Shown: positions 47,151 through 58,296 of the stretch, piece by piece
Position numbering within the stretch: the first letter of the stretch is position 1
Layout of the letters: every line of letters begins with the position of its first letter
NCBI RefSeq assembly: GCF_958979055.1
Contig: NC_084887.1
Coordinates: 34,264,620 to 34,328,619 of the forward strand
Length of the DNA: 64,000 bases
Direction of reading: 5' to 3'
Origin: Alnus glutinosa
Lineage: Eukaryota; Streptophyta; Magnoliopsida; Fagales; Betulaceae
The notes under the pieces: model-generated
Seen by the model: the letters and a program-made list of their open reading frames with translations, nothing else
What the model was told of the DNA's origin: nothing
The model's database searches: none
Translations under genes and position numbers: made by a program

Positions 47151-47717
47151 TCAGCAAAAGCTGTTCTCCATAAATTTTACAAATTCTTTGAAATCTATCC
47201 TTCCATCTCTGTTTTCATCGAATGTCCTGATCATTTTCTTGCAGTTCTCCAGCTGTTTTCCTTCCTTTAAGCCCAAAATACAGAGAACTCTCTGCAACTC
47301 CCCTGCATCAATAAACCCATCTCTGTTATCATCAAACACATCAAAAGCTTCCTTCACCTCCTCCAAGCTTGGCTCCTTCTCATCAAACAGCCCTGAAATC
47401 TCATTGGAACTGAACCACTCCTGAAGTTTCTCGCCTTCTGGGCTGCAAAAAATTCCCAATTTTCCCATGACCATTTCTGCCTCTCCTCTGCTCAAGCTGC
47501 CTTCATCTTTCTTTTCACTGGAGCAAATCTGTTGCTGGCTCGGCTCACAATCCGAGCTCTTCTTCACATCCCAAACTTGCGAGTCACCAAAGTTGCGTTG
47601 GGATTGGAGAGAAGACCAAAATCTTGACAAAAAATCTTTTGCCCAGTTGTAGATTGAAAAAAATAAGACGAGACTAACCAAAGATTGCGTGCTTTTGCTC
47701 GGTGATGCCTTCTCCAT
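47151..47717 (-). CDS. Calmodulin-like EF-hand protein (CML45/CML46 type)
   Basis: Calcium sensor of 188 residues, intronless. The N-terminus has a hydrophobic stretch at residues 12-24 (SLVSLVLFFSIYNW) that could anchor the protein or act as a signal anchor. A variable Ser/Glu-rich region follows. The C-terminal half has two complete EF-hands: loop 1 DDNRDGFIDAGE at 129-140 and loop 2 DENRDGRIDFKE at 167-178. Both have acidic or amide residues at positions 1, 3, 5 and Glu at 12, so both should bind calcium. The layout (hydrophobic N-terminus, long linker, paired C-terminal EF-hands) fits Arabidopsis CML45/CML46; such genes respond to stress and defence cues in that plant. The start is the first ATG of the frame, with a TATA box upstream. 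Exact orthologue uncertain. Confidence 0.88.
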   Translation of the reverse strand: MEKASPSKSTQSLVSLVLFFSIYNWAKDFLSRFWSSLQSQRNFGDSQVWDVKKSSDCEPSQQQICSSEKKDEGSLSRGEAEMVMGKLGIFCSPEGEKLQEWFSSNEISGLFDEKEPSLEEVKEAFDVFDDNRDGFIDAGELQRVLCILGLKEGKQLENCKKMIRTFDENRDGRIDFKEFVKFMENSFC

Positions 47718-47882
47718 TGGAATATATATGGTAGTTAAATTGGATGAAAGGAATTAATGCTCGTTGATAGATTTCAAGTCTCTACGTAACTATTGTTGGG
47801 AATGAATTTATTCAGCAAATTAAGAAGAAAGGGAGAAGATGAGAGAACGGTTTGCATGGAGAAACCAAGAGTAGTGGGTGCG

Positions 47883-47894
47883 CTATATATATGG
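47883..47894 (-). promoter_or_regulatory. TATA box of the CML gene
   Basis: ctatatatatgg on the plus strand (ccatatatatag on the minus strand) lies about 170 bases upstream of the EF-hand start codon, a usual distance for a plant core promoter with a short leader. Confidence 0.6.
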
Positions 47895-49159
47895 AGTTGG
47901 ATTTAGAGTTGCGTTTGAAGCCATCAAGGCGGTCAGCAATTGAAGTTGGAGAGAAGGTGCTTAATTAATTTCAATAGGAAAGTGGAAAAGGGATCGAAGA
48001 TATTGTCATTTTGAGACACGTTATCTGAAGAGGAAACTTCTCCAGTCCCGCATATTAGAAGTTTATTTATTGTTGGGGGAAAAGGGGAGTGAAAGGACAG
48101 AAAAATCAAACATATTCAAATGTCGTGTTTTAGGCTGGCCTGCTATTCTTTGTCTGGGTTTGTTTATTTGTATGTGGGATCTGCCAGGAATCTGCCGGTT
48201 TTTCCAAGCTGGGGTTGACTGCTTCGAAAGGGGGAAGAAGTCGTTGTGTAGTTTCTTGGAAGTGAGCGGGCTGCGCACAATTGCTTACATTTTCCATGCG
48301 GTGGTTTTCTTATGATGAATGAATGCATGACATGCATTTTCCATGAAGTGGTTTCTCTAATTATTTTATTTGTGAGTCTGTGACCTTTGAGACTTGAGAG
48401 AGTCAATGGATTGCGCTTATGAAATTAATTGTTTGGGAAAGTGGAATGAGCACTCGATCGGCAGCCTCCTTGAAAAATTCTCTCTTTTTTAGATGTAGAA
48501 ATGATTTGAGAGAACTCGGGTAGGTGATTGTGAGAGACTACTTATGAGATTCATCTAACCAGATAAGTGGTTGGGCAGTCCAATTTTTAGTTGGTAAGGT
48601 GGGTCTCATAAATGGTCTCTTACAATCACCTGCCCGAATTTGAGAGAATTCGAACAAATAATTTGAGAGGATATGATTAAAATCCCTTTGAATTGGATTC
48701 CCTTGTTATTCTCTAAACTAAAGAAACAGCAAGGAAACCAAAAATTGTACCATAAATCTAAGGAAACAAATTAAAGAGGTTCCCTTAACATTATTTTAAT
48801 ATTAAAAAAAATTATTTTTCCTCTTTTATTCCTGTAACATTTATTTGAAACAATATTTAAATGATTTTTTTTTCCCTCTATCATTTAATTTAAAGAATAT
48901 TTAAATGGCATAAGAAAATAATAAGAGAAGCTATTGTAAAATGCATTTAAATAAAAAAAATATTTATTTTTCTAAATTTTTTTTTAAAAAAAAAAATGAA
49001 GAAAAACTGCTTATTGTGCTATGAGTCAGTTGGAGTGTTTGTTTCATGTAATCGGGGAAAACTAGTGATTTTTCGTTCCACTTACGGCACGTGAAAGAAG
49101 GGAAATTAGGTGCAGTGGCGAAGGGTTCAAGCACTAGTCTTGCGGTCAAGCCTGCTTCT
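47895..49159. other. Intergenic DNA upstream of the CML gene
   Basis: No supported gene. Positions 48520-48660 hold an imperfect inverted repeat (gggtaggtgattgtgagaga against tctcttacaatcacctgccc), likely the remains of a small foldback element. 48780-49000 is AT-rich. Confidence 0.45.
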
Positions 49160-50207
49160 CATGTGTCCCTCTTGATAAGCATATGACTGTAATGCCATGG
49201 GGCTCAGGTCTAGTCTTCAACTAATACTAAATACTTGCTCTTTTCTAGACTACGTCCAACACACTCTCATGCTATTGAACTCCGTGTAGTACTGAAACTC
49301 GTTATGGCATTGGCATTACCACTTACCACTTCCTATTTTTCTACATTCTCTTGCACCCATATCCTAAATCTGCTTCACAAGGATTTCTATGTTTTGGCAT
49401 TGGATACGTTAAATGTCACTAACACGACATATTGGCTACTTATTATTCTCGATCCACACCGCATGACTGGTATCCCTCCGGCTGAAGCTCATATGTTTCA
49501 AATATTTGCTATTGTAGCTTGTGACTATCTTTGGTTCACCAAGAATAAAGCACATCATGATAGTCTTATTCCGAATGTTCATATTATATCATCTACTATC
49601 AATAAGATTGTTCTGGAACATCACTCTGCTAGTCTGCTTGGAAAACAAAACTGGTCAACTCTCCTAAGATTTGGAAGTCTCATGCTCCTCCTCATTTCAA
49701 GATTAATTATGATATAACTGTCAGAGAATTATTTTCTGCTCAAGCTGCAGTCTATAGAGATTCTACTGGATCTATCATTAAGTGTATATCCCTTATTAGT
49801 TCTCCTTGTACTGCAATTTACGGTGAGGCTCTTGCAGCTCTATTGGCTGCTCGTTTGGCGATCTCTTTGAGCTTATCTTCTTTTATTTTAAAAGGCAATT
49901 CGCGTAATCTCACACTGACGCTTCAACAACTTGTCATTACACAAGATTGGAGAATTGCATCCCATATCTCAACTATTCACTCCATCATCCCACAAAACAA
50001 TTAGCTGGATAGTTAATCAAGTTAATAGAAATACAAACTTATGTGTCCATTATGTGACAAATTAGGCCGCAACTAGAATTCATTCTGGCTGCATTCCTAT
50101 CATTTCCCCTTTATTTGGTTATTTACTTACCTGTATTGGGAAAGACTCCCTCCTGGCCTCCTCCTTGTATGTTCCCTAGCTTTGTTTTCTTCTTTTCAAT
50201 GTACTCA

Positions 50208-50256
<49 letters not shown>
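49160..50256 (+). mobile_element. LINE 3' fragment with RNase H-like remnant and long poly(A)
   Basis: Positions 49690-49990 translate, in one frame, to KINYDITVRELFSAQAAVYR, then IYGEALAALLAARLAISL, a plant RNase H-like (RVT_3) domain found at the end of many L1 ORF2 proteins. Stops follow at about 50000-50020. The segment ends with ttttcaatgtactcac and a poly(A) run of about 48 bases at 50209-50256. Upstream, the 160-codon frame at 49235-49717 is probably a degraded part of the same element and not a gene. The long tail suggests a fairly recent insertion, though the ORF is broken. Confidence 0.6.
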
Positions 50257-50259
<3 letters not shown>

Positions 50260-52240
50260 CTCAGATCTTAGGAAGTGATAAAATTAGTTTTTGGGCTTTT
50301 TGAGTTTTTAAGACTAGATTCTTTGTCACTTGTCGTCTAGCCTGTCTGCTACTTGTATTTAAAAAGTTAGGTAAACCCTATAAAACATTGTCACGTGTAC
50401 ATCTTTGACATACATGGAACATATCTTCTAAAACAAAAACAAAAAGGAGGGGTGACCGTGGAGAAAATCCCCTATATATGTGGGTAATGATGGGATTCTT
50501 TGGTGTCCCACTCCCATGGAGGTGGTTTGCGGGAAACCCCCACACCGCGAGGGTGGTCGTGGGGGTGAGAGTCCTTTGCAACCTAGTATTTCACGCATTG
50601 GGTGAGTTGTGGGCTTGCGGCTGACCCCCACCCTCACGACTACCTCCATGGGGCAGGAGGGCTCCACCTCCATGTTAAAATATTTTCAAAATTAATATGT
50701 AAATAAATATTTATTTTGTGTCTTGGGAATGATTTAAAAGGAAGGTGTTTAAAAGCATTAAATGAAGATAGTCCCACATGGGAAAAAGAGAAATTGAAGT
50801 TGGCATTTATAAGGCCCAACACACTTTAAGCATTTAAAGTAATGCTTAGGTGTATACTCTTATGTGTATACTATAGTACGGTGCGAAGCACCGGACGCAC
50901 GCGCGCGTGGCAGTGGGCTGTAGGGCGCTAGTGGCACTTGGCATCGGAGCGATCTAATCATGACCTTTCAATTTTGGATGGTCATGATCAATTGATCTAG
51001 TGGTTTAATCTAAACCATAGGATGCTTCTTAGGTAGATCCAATGGTCGGATTTACTGGACAATCAAATAAATAAACTGTAAGGTCAAATCACATTTGATC
51101 TAATGGTTGAGATTAATTAATAACGATCTAATGGTTATTATTAATCAATCATAGACAGTTATTTGATCTAATGGTCAGATTTAAGTGTCTGTTGAAACAG
51201 CAGTTTATGACTGTTATGGAAGCAGTTATGGACGGTTAGATTAGCAGTTATTTAAATATTTTACAGAAGTAACTGCTGTCCAGTTATCAGAAATATACAG
51301 AAATAACTGCTGTACAGGTTTTAATAAAAGAAATAATAAAATTTCTTTTATCTTTAATGCTTTTTCTGATACCTTCTGTATTTTAAAATTATCTGTCTGT
51401 CTCTTGATATATTAGAAAAATCTGAGAGTGTTCGGGTTTAATTTTTCGTTAGTGCAAAACGAGATTAAACAAACAGAGGTTTCTGGGCTCCATTGTATCC
51501 TGGAGAAATATTTGCTGTAACCTTTTTGCATACCTTTCTGGTGAGAGCAAATAATTTCTTAAGGAAAGCGACGTTGTAACGCGCCTTAGTAACATTTCCG
51601 TTTTTCTGCTTTCGATTATATTTTCTAACACTTCATGGGTGGTTGACGGGTCCAATCTCGCTATTCTTTGCATTTGCCTCTCCAACCTCTCTAATAACAA
51701 CAATTCCCATTTTGTCCTCTCTCTCAAGGCCAAACCCATGATTTAATTACAATAACATCAGTCATATCGAAGAAGTAAAAGGCCTTTGGACCCTATCCTT
51801 ACTCACGCTTACACCCCCTCCACGAGGTGGTCGCTGGGGACTCCCCACCCCATGGCCACCTCCTCCAACCCCATGGTAAAGAAGCTGCCAGACATGAGCC
51901 ACCGCCAAGGAATATCCATGGTTTTTGCAACAAAACCCACAACATATTAAAAATGCTTAAAGCACACTTGCATGCACGTGAAGCACAACAACATATTGCA
52001 AAAATATACCTCGTGAGAGGAACTCCGCCAAGTCAAATAATTTTATATGTTCCATCCCCTCGGCCTCGAGGGGCATTCTTATAATCAACGGAAGCTTAAT
52101 TAAATTGTTGATATTCCTCGATCTGTAATTGACAACATGTGAAGGCACTAAGGGTATGTCATTAGCGGTAAAAAATTATGATTTCCTAAGTAACAGAACC
52201 AGTCAGTTACTATTAAGAATATAAAAGAAAGCTAGGTGGA
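50257..52240 (+). mobile_element. Probable LTR remnant (about 50690-51615) in repeat-rich DNA
   Basis: Within this stretch, ggaaaaagagaaattgaagt and ggcatttataaggcccaaca (50772-50820), repeated gatctaatggt phrases, and aacagaggtttctgggctcc with tattgtatcctggagaaat-like sequence (51472-51510) give the look of a plant Copia-type LTR in plus orientation. I cannot define both ends. Flanking GC-rich segments at 50450-50660 and 51825-51880 share ccatggaggtgg-like phrases in opposite orientation, possibly parts of a foldback element. Confidence 0.35.
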
Positions 52241-52576
52241 ATAAATTAAAACAACCGTTCATATATATATACAATATTCATTTGGTGGCAATGCACAGAT
52301 GACCAAATTTTCTAATTTGAATGGAATCTTGTATTTCAACCATTCACCGTGGTTGGGGGTGGCAGAACAGGAGGAGGCTAGGGGAAGTTATTCCTGTATT
52401 ATTTTTATAAATAAAGATATTTCAGAAAATTTGGTCATTTTTAATGTTATTACTAAACTAATGAATAGAAATGGTGATTGTATTCCAGCCTTTTGTATTA
52501 CAAGTGAAGTGGTGTTACGTTCATAATTAACTTTTTAAGTAATACTATATACTACATAATTATCTCATTATACTGA
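52241..52576 (+). repeat. Direct repeat copy 1 (pair with 54103-54428)
   Basis: Shares long blocks with 54103-54428: ctaatttgaatggaatct, gtatttcaaccatt, tggttgggggtggc, ttatttttataaataaaga, ccagccttttgtatta, aattaactttt, gtaatactatata. The copies are diverged by substitutions and small indels. Function unknown; no coding frame is conserved. Confidence 0.85.
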
Positions 52577-52667
52577 TAGAAATAGTTAAAAAAAACTATT
52601 TTGGTGAGACTACTAGAAATGCTTTAATAAGAACGAGTATTATTAAGAATACCAGAGCATTCTTATA

Positions 52668-53488
52668 CTCCATTTGTTTCGACGTAAAATGGTTTCCGTC
52701 GTAAAATGATTTCAAGGAAGTCATTTTTCTGAAAAATATTTTTCGCCGAAAGTATTTTTCGATGTTTGGCGCGTACGGAAAATCACAAATATTTTTAATA
52801 TTTTTATTCAATCATATTAACCTATAAAAACCAATTTTTATTCAAAACATATAAATATTAATGTAAAATAATATAAAAATTACTGAAGACGAGATTCCGT
52901 CACTGAACGACAGGATTACGACCACTTTTACCGAATTCCGCCATTCCGGCTACTATAACCAGAATCCAAGATAAAGTCCGGAATCCAAACAGTTTCGTCG
53001 GAATCTGGGTTGGCCGGATTCCGGCGGCACCAAAAATTACCGGATTCCGGCGAAAACAACCGAATTCCAGCATATTGGCCGGAATCTGCCAAAACCGCTG
53101 GAATTCGGCCGTTCTGGCATGAATTTTCTGGCCAGATCCGGCCGGAATACGGTCACCGGAATCTGGGCTGACCGGATTCCGACGAAGATGGCCCGATTCC
53201 GGCTATATTGACCAGATGCTGTCGAATTTCAGTACCGACAAGATTTCGGTGATGGTCGACTGCTTGAAGTGAAGGTCGACTGTGTCGTTTAATAGGGGTT
53301 GAATGTGTCTGGCGTCTTCGAAAAATTATTTACGCTTTTAAAAAGCGTAAATCATTTTCCTAATTTTACTAAGCATTTTTGGTCAAATAGAAATCATTTT
53401 CCGGTTGACTTTTATTTTCGCCCATACCAAACACTGGAAAATGCCCAAATCATTTTTCAGAAATCATTTTACGCCGAAACAAACGGAG
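52668..53488. mobile_element. Foldback DNA element with internal ccggattccggc array
   Basis: Left end ctccatttgtttcgacgtaa, continuing aatg, is inverted at the right end (cattttacgccgaaacaaac, then ggag), giving terminal inverted repeats of at least 24 bases with two mismatches. The interior, 52890-53220, is a degenerate array of gattccgg/ccggaatc motifs. No transposase is encoded. The target duplication could not be settled; a Mutator-like non-autonomous element is likely. Confidence 0.6.
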
Positions 53489-54102
53489 CATTAGCTTATA
53501 GCTATTTTAGTGAGCCAATTTGATGAAAACACTAAAAAACCACTCCCGCAGCCTCACCACTTTAACCAAAAAGTTTTTGTTAGTGAAAATACTCATCAAT
53601 TTTGATGAGTAATATTCTCTTACCAATTTTGTTTCTCCTTTCTCTCACATGATCAACTCATTTTTTTCCTTTTTTCTCCCATTTTCTTCTCCCATGTCCC
53701 ATCTCTCTCACACAATGATGTCCTTATTTCATGGACATGAAGGTTTATTTGTCCTTGACATAAACTTTGTGGTTCTTTCATTTATCTTTTCTTTCTTTCT
53801 TTCTTTAATTTGGTTGAGAAGTAAATGAAAACTTCTGTGAATTTCTTAACAATGATCTAATCTCAAGATGAAGGTGATAGTGAAAGAATAAAGAAATCTG
53901 AAAAAATATTATTTAAATGGAATAGTGATAGTGAATAATTAAAATGGTAAGACTGCTGTGAAAATTTTAAAAAAGTAGCTCGTCAGAATAGAGAAAAATG
54001 ATTTTTTTTTTTTTTTTTTTTTTTGATAAGTAGAATAGAGAAAGGTGATTTTTAGCTACTTTGATGAGTAAAATTTGATGAGACTACTAGGAATACTCTA
54101 AG
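53489..54102. mobile_element. Probable MITE remnant with a LINE-tail insertion
   Basis: The left side (cattagcttatagctatttt, then agtgagcc) and the inverted right side (agagtattcctagtagtctc, then atcaaattttactcatc) carry related gagcatt/gagtatt ends and shared tttgatgag motifs. This suggests a small foldback element. It contains the T-run described separately. Boundaries are approximate. Confidence 0.35.
53985..54053 (-). mobile_element. Tail-only LINE insertion with about 20-bp target duplication
   Basis: agaatagagaaaaatgattt at 53985 is repeated as agaatagagaaaggtgattt at 54032. Between them lie only a T run (about 54002-54024) and gataagt. On the minus strand that reads acttatc followed by A(n), identical to the last bases of the LINE at 14360-14371. 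It is therefore interpretable as a retrotransposition that copied only the poly(A) tail and about 7 bases. Confidence 0.5.
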
Positions 54103-54428
54103 AAACTAGAATAAAACAACCATTCATACATTCGTTTGGTAACAATGCACATATGACCAAAGTTCCTAATTTGAATGGAATCTCGTATTTCAACCATTGC
54201 TTGTGGTTGGGGGTGGCGCCGAATAGGAAGAGGGGAAGCTATGCCTGTGTTATTTTTATAAATAAAGACATTTTAGAAAATTTTGTCATTTTTATGTTGT
54301 TACTAAACTAATTATGAATAGGAGCGATAATTGCATTCCAGCCTTTTGTATTATAAGTGAATTGATGTTACGTTTATAATTAACTTTTTGAGTAATACTA
54401 TATACCACATAACTATCTCATTATGGTT
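54103..54428 (+). repeat. Direct repeat copy 2 (pair with 52241-52576)
   Basis: Second copy of the roughly 320-base repeat described at 52241-52576; offset about 1.86 kb. The two copies flank the foldback element and the MITE remnant. Confidence 0.85.
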
Positions 54429-54676
54429 GTCATGGCAGTGACACTTGCAATCCACATTTGAATTTTTTTTTAAAAAAAACAAGGGTTGATCCAAATGCGG
54501 AGATTGACATTAGCACATCAGTATAGTAAGATAGTGCTGAAATATTGATGTGGTATATCATCCCATTACACTTTAACTCTTTTTTGTACCCATAATGAAC
54601 CAATACAAGATCTAATTATACTTTTATAGTGCTATGAAACACAAATTAGACAGAGAAATATACTAGCAAACAACTC

Positions 54677-54731
<55 letters not shown>

Positions 54732-55252
54732 AGCAAAGATGCTCATCACATCAGGAAGTTTGGTAGCCATGAGCACCTCCGCATGCAAGTTGCAAGTGGA
54801 AGGGCAAGAATGATATGACATTATTACAAATTAATCTGATTTATTAGCCAAACCAATTTACAAATCAACCCTTGTGAATTGAACAAGTGACACAAACCGA
54901 GCCCGTAAATCGATCATGTCATTGAAGCGAAAACTTTTTGTTCTAAATTTTGTTGTTGGCCGGGTATGACAATAAATAAGGAAGGAAAAGCATCGGCATA
55001 TTGTTTTATTACACACAGCTTGAAGACAAGGGTGAACAAAGAGAATTCAAATTTCCAAGAACATCAAGATGAACAACCAAGCCCAACACCCTATTTCCTA
55101 AATTACACCCGAGCAACTTACATCTTTCATGAACAATTTTCTCCTTCTTCAACAACGCCGTCGACTCATCTACACAAACATAGCTTTATAAAGCAACAAC
55201 ACACTGGCAATCCTTTTATTCTTTTGTTGTCTGTTGATAACCTCGTGAATTA
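54429..55252. other. Intergenic DNA with a long poly(A) run
   Basis: A run of about 49 A residues at 54679-54727 has no recognisable retroelement body upstream. The 96-codon plus-strand frame at 54966-55256 has no family resemblance. The part nearest 55252 is the likely 3' UTR of the minus-strand peptide gene. Confidence 0.45.
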
Positions 55253-55747
55253 TTAGCCTTGCGGAGGGCTAAAAACGTACCCACCTTTCGGGTTAGTGTT
55301 TGGCCCAGGATCCTTATAATCCATCACCTCTACCATCTCCCTTGATTCTCCTACAGTTTCCTGGACAACTAAAAAATATTTATTCTATGGCCATTAAAGA
55401 AAAATGAAAAGTTATGGAGTGAAAGAACTACAAAAATAAGCCCATTAATTAGAAGAGAAGAAAGAAGAGAAAGGGAACAAAAAAAAAATTAGCTAACCTC
55501 CACCTCCACTTGAACTCCGGAATCTTCGTGCTCAACAGTCTCCATCACTTTTCTTCCGAATCCTTAGAATTGACAAGAAAACGTGAGAGGAAAAAGGGAC
55601 AAAAGAAAAGACAAAAATCAAACAGATTCATTCCTAGGAAATGGAAAACATAAACTAAAGCAATAATAACAGTGTAATACCGTGAGAGAAACACAGAACC
55701 AGAAGTGACGAAACGAGAAGAATCCTGAGAAAACAGAGTCGACCCAT
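55253..55747 (-). CDS. Small secreted peptide precursor, 79 aa, possibly PSY-like
   Basis: Three short exons on the minus strand: 55747-55681, 55562-55498 and 55360-55253 (stop TAA at 55255-55253), phases compatible and each intron GT-AG. Exon 1 encodes MGRLCFLRILLVSSLLVLCF, a clear signal peptide. Exon 2 encodes an acidic spacer (GFGRKVMETVEHEDSGVQVE). Exon 3 ends VMDYKDPGPNTNPKGGYVFS, then PPQG. Signal peptide, acidic middle and a conserved-looking C-terminal DY-containing segment are the layout of sulfated plant peptide hormones. Asp-Tyr is the acceptor motif for tyrosylprotein sulfotransferase, and DYxDPGPNxxPK resembles PSY peptides (DYGDPSANPKHDP in Arabidopsis PSY1, from memory). The usual His-Asp-Pro end is replaced by GGYVFSPP, so family membership is inference. 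An alternative acceptor at 55369 would shift the frame into a stop and is disfavoured. Confidence 0.65.
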
Positions 55748-55900
55748 AAATTCTTGCACGATCCTGAGAAATGGGTAGCTCTCAGATTTCTGAATCCAAA
55801 CTCGGATTCTATGGGACTTGAAAAATACCAAAAAGCAGGTTTTGGGTTTTCCTAGGGAACCGCTTCAGCTTCAGATCCAACGAGGGAGGCGCTCTAATCC

Positions 55901-55908
55901 TTTATAAC
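55901..55908 (-). promoter_or_regulatory. TATA box of the small peptide gene
   Basis: tttataac on the plus strand (gttataaa on the minus strand) lies about 155 bases upstream of the presumed ATG at 55747. It is followed on the minus strand by a leader of moderate GC content without an upstream ATG that I noticed close to the start. Confidence 0.5.
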
Positions 55909-57705
55909 TGCGACTTTTGGTATACAGATGGTACAGAAGGCCCATAAACAAGCACAAAGGAACTCGGTGTCTCTGGGATCCTATTTATGTCGATCACACT
56001 CAGCCTAGGAACCCGGCAACTGCTTTTGTTTGTTGCGAAAAATAGGAAGGGTTATTTGAGTGGAAAAAGATTTTATCTAGTCTCTGTTGTATGTAGTTGT
56101 ACCAAATTAATCAAAAGTATATATTTGATCAATAATTTTACCTCTATTTTTTTTATTTATCCATTCCTTACCTAATAAATCTAAGGGCTCGGCTCCTTAA
56201 GCAAGTATTCAAAACAGATTTTCTACATTTTTATCTAAAATGGTTAATCAAAATCTACTCTTAAATGTGCTCTGCTTCCTATTATCTATATTTTCTCTAT
56301 ATAATATAAACATTATTTCTTTTAGTTTATTTTTCAAATATATATTTGCTCTTTGATGAAAATGAATCGAGAAAGAGAGAGAAAATCATTAAAAAAAAAA
56401 AAATCATCTAAAGTGCTTCCCCACATCTGGATAAGTATTGTAGATGAAATGCGTTGGGCTTAGAGAACCAAATGGATATGTTTTTTTTTTTTTTTAGGTG
56501 TTTGGTTAGTTATTTACCTAGAAATCCAAAATGCACAAACCATTATGAATGCTTTAAGAGAGCCATTCCATTTAGGGCGAGACAGAATAGGCGGACATCT
56601 AACGATATACATGATGTCAATGTTCTCACGTCTTTTAAAAAATTAAAATAATGTGGCATCATGTACACTGTTATATACACCAACTTTAAATCCTAACTAT
56701 GAAATGAAAATGATCCTTATCCCCAAATGGTTAGACACGACTACACTTATTAAATTAGTATTAGCTGCCTATCCCGAAATAAAATGGGATGGAATAAAAA
56801 GAAGCAAGCTTGTGAAGGACCAAGCTTATCCCCACCTAGTTTAGGGTGGCCAAATGTGACAGGTAGCATTTTACAACTAGTTTTTATTGTTTAATGTTAT
56901 TTTATTTCAATCCACCCAACTGTCACCATATGAAATAAATCAACCATTATTTGAATTTAATGAATTCATTTATAATTTTTTTTTCCCTATTTCATTATTA
57001 TTATTTATGTTTTTTACTATTTTTTTCTAAGACATTAAAAAAAGAAAAAAGGAACGCGAGCTAGTACCGTGTAAATTGTAATTGGTGTAAGAGTCCAACA
57101 CTAGCCATTGGACCAATGAACAATTTATGAATTAAAAAAGAATTAAATGTATTATTTACAAGACTTCAAATGGGATTTGGCCTTGATACTTTAAAAAATT
57201 TGTATCACCTATGTTGCAGTTTTTAGTAAGAGTTCATATTTAATTTCTCTTTCCCTCCTTTTTTTCATGGAACACTTAAAATTAATTTAAACCTTAAAAA
57301 AATTACAACATAAATACTGTAATTTTTTTACAACACTTAAGCCTAATCCCTTTCAAATGCATTTTGGATTCGGGAGACTCGCACTTTCATTCTACCTGAC
57401 GCTCTTTTATTCTTCCTTTTGTAGACAAAAATATTAGGAAAAATTAAACATATCTTTTTAAGCTAACACTCAATTGTAATGTTATTTCTGAACTAAAGAG
57501 TGCATCAATGTCCTCTAAAATATCAAAAATTTGCAATATACCTCAAATGACAAAAAATGCCTTTAATAAAATTAAAAAATGCCCTCAATTTGCAATGTAC
57601 GAGTCCTTTTGCCTGCACAATTATTATAATTTTTGTACCAATTTTGGGCCGATTCCAAGCCATATGCAAGGCAATAAAACAGCATTCCAAATTCATTTAT
57701 GGTCA

Positions 57706-57745
<40 letters not shown>

Positions 57746-58249
57746 CCAACTGAAGACATATTTCACATTAAAATCTAGTTTTCAATGTTCGTCGTGGGTC
57801 ACTAGACCTGCAGCTCTTTTTCTTTTTCTTTTGTTTTTTTTTTAAAAAAATAATAATAATAATAAGACAAATTTTTGTCTTATTGAAAATTTGTAGGTTA
57901 TTTTTATCTTTTTGTGATATAAAAGGGTACCTTGCAAATTTTTAATAATTTGGGAGAGATATTAATGAAATATTTGGTTTGGGGGGTAAGGGGGGACATT
58001 GCAAATTGGGTGTTTGTTTGAGGGATATTTGTAGTTTTTTCAAAATATTAACAAAAAATTTAAAATATTAAACACTCTCGATCAAAAATTTCTACATTTA
58101 CATCCTATCAAAACACTTTTTCAAACAAAAACACGTTAAAAAGCATTAACAAACGAAACCTTAAACCCTAAATTGACATATGTCCTTAAATCACGTCCTT
58201 GTCACATACATTTTTAATAATAGTGCATGTAAAAAATATATGTGAGAAT

Positions 58250-58296
<47 letters not shown>

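Noticed and set aside
49235..49717. 160-codon frame as a host gene
   Set aside because: Followed in another frame by LINE RNase H-like sequence and a long poly(A); no gene-like signals. Treated as LINE debris.
54966..55256. 96-codon plus-strand frame overlapping the peptide gene 3' end
   Set aside because: No family resemblance or splice context; opposite strand to a better supported gene.
55361..55369. Alternative acceptor at 55369 for the third exon of the small peptide gene
   Set aside because: It puts a TAG in frame after five codons, whereas the acceptor at 55361 keeps the frame open to the DY-containing end.
57508..57753. Frames ending in poly-lysine
   Set aside because: Run through a poly(A) tract in AT-rich intergenic DNA; no coding signature.
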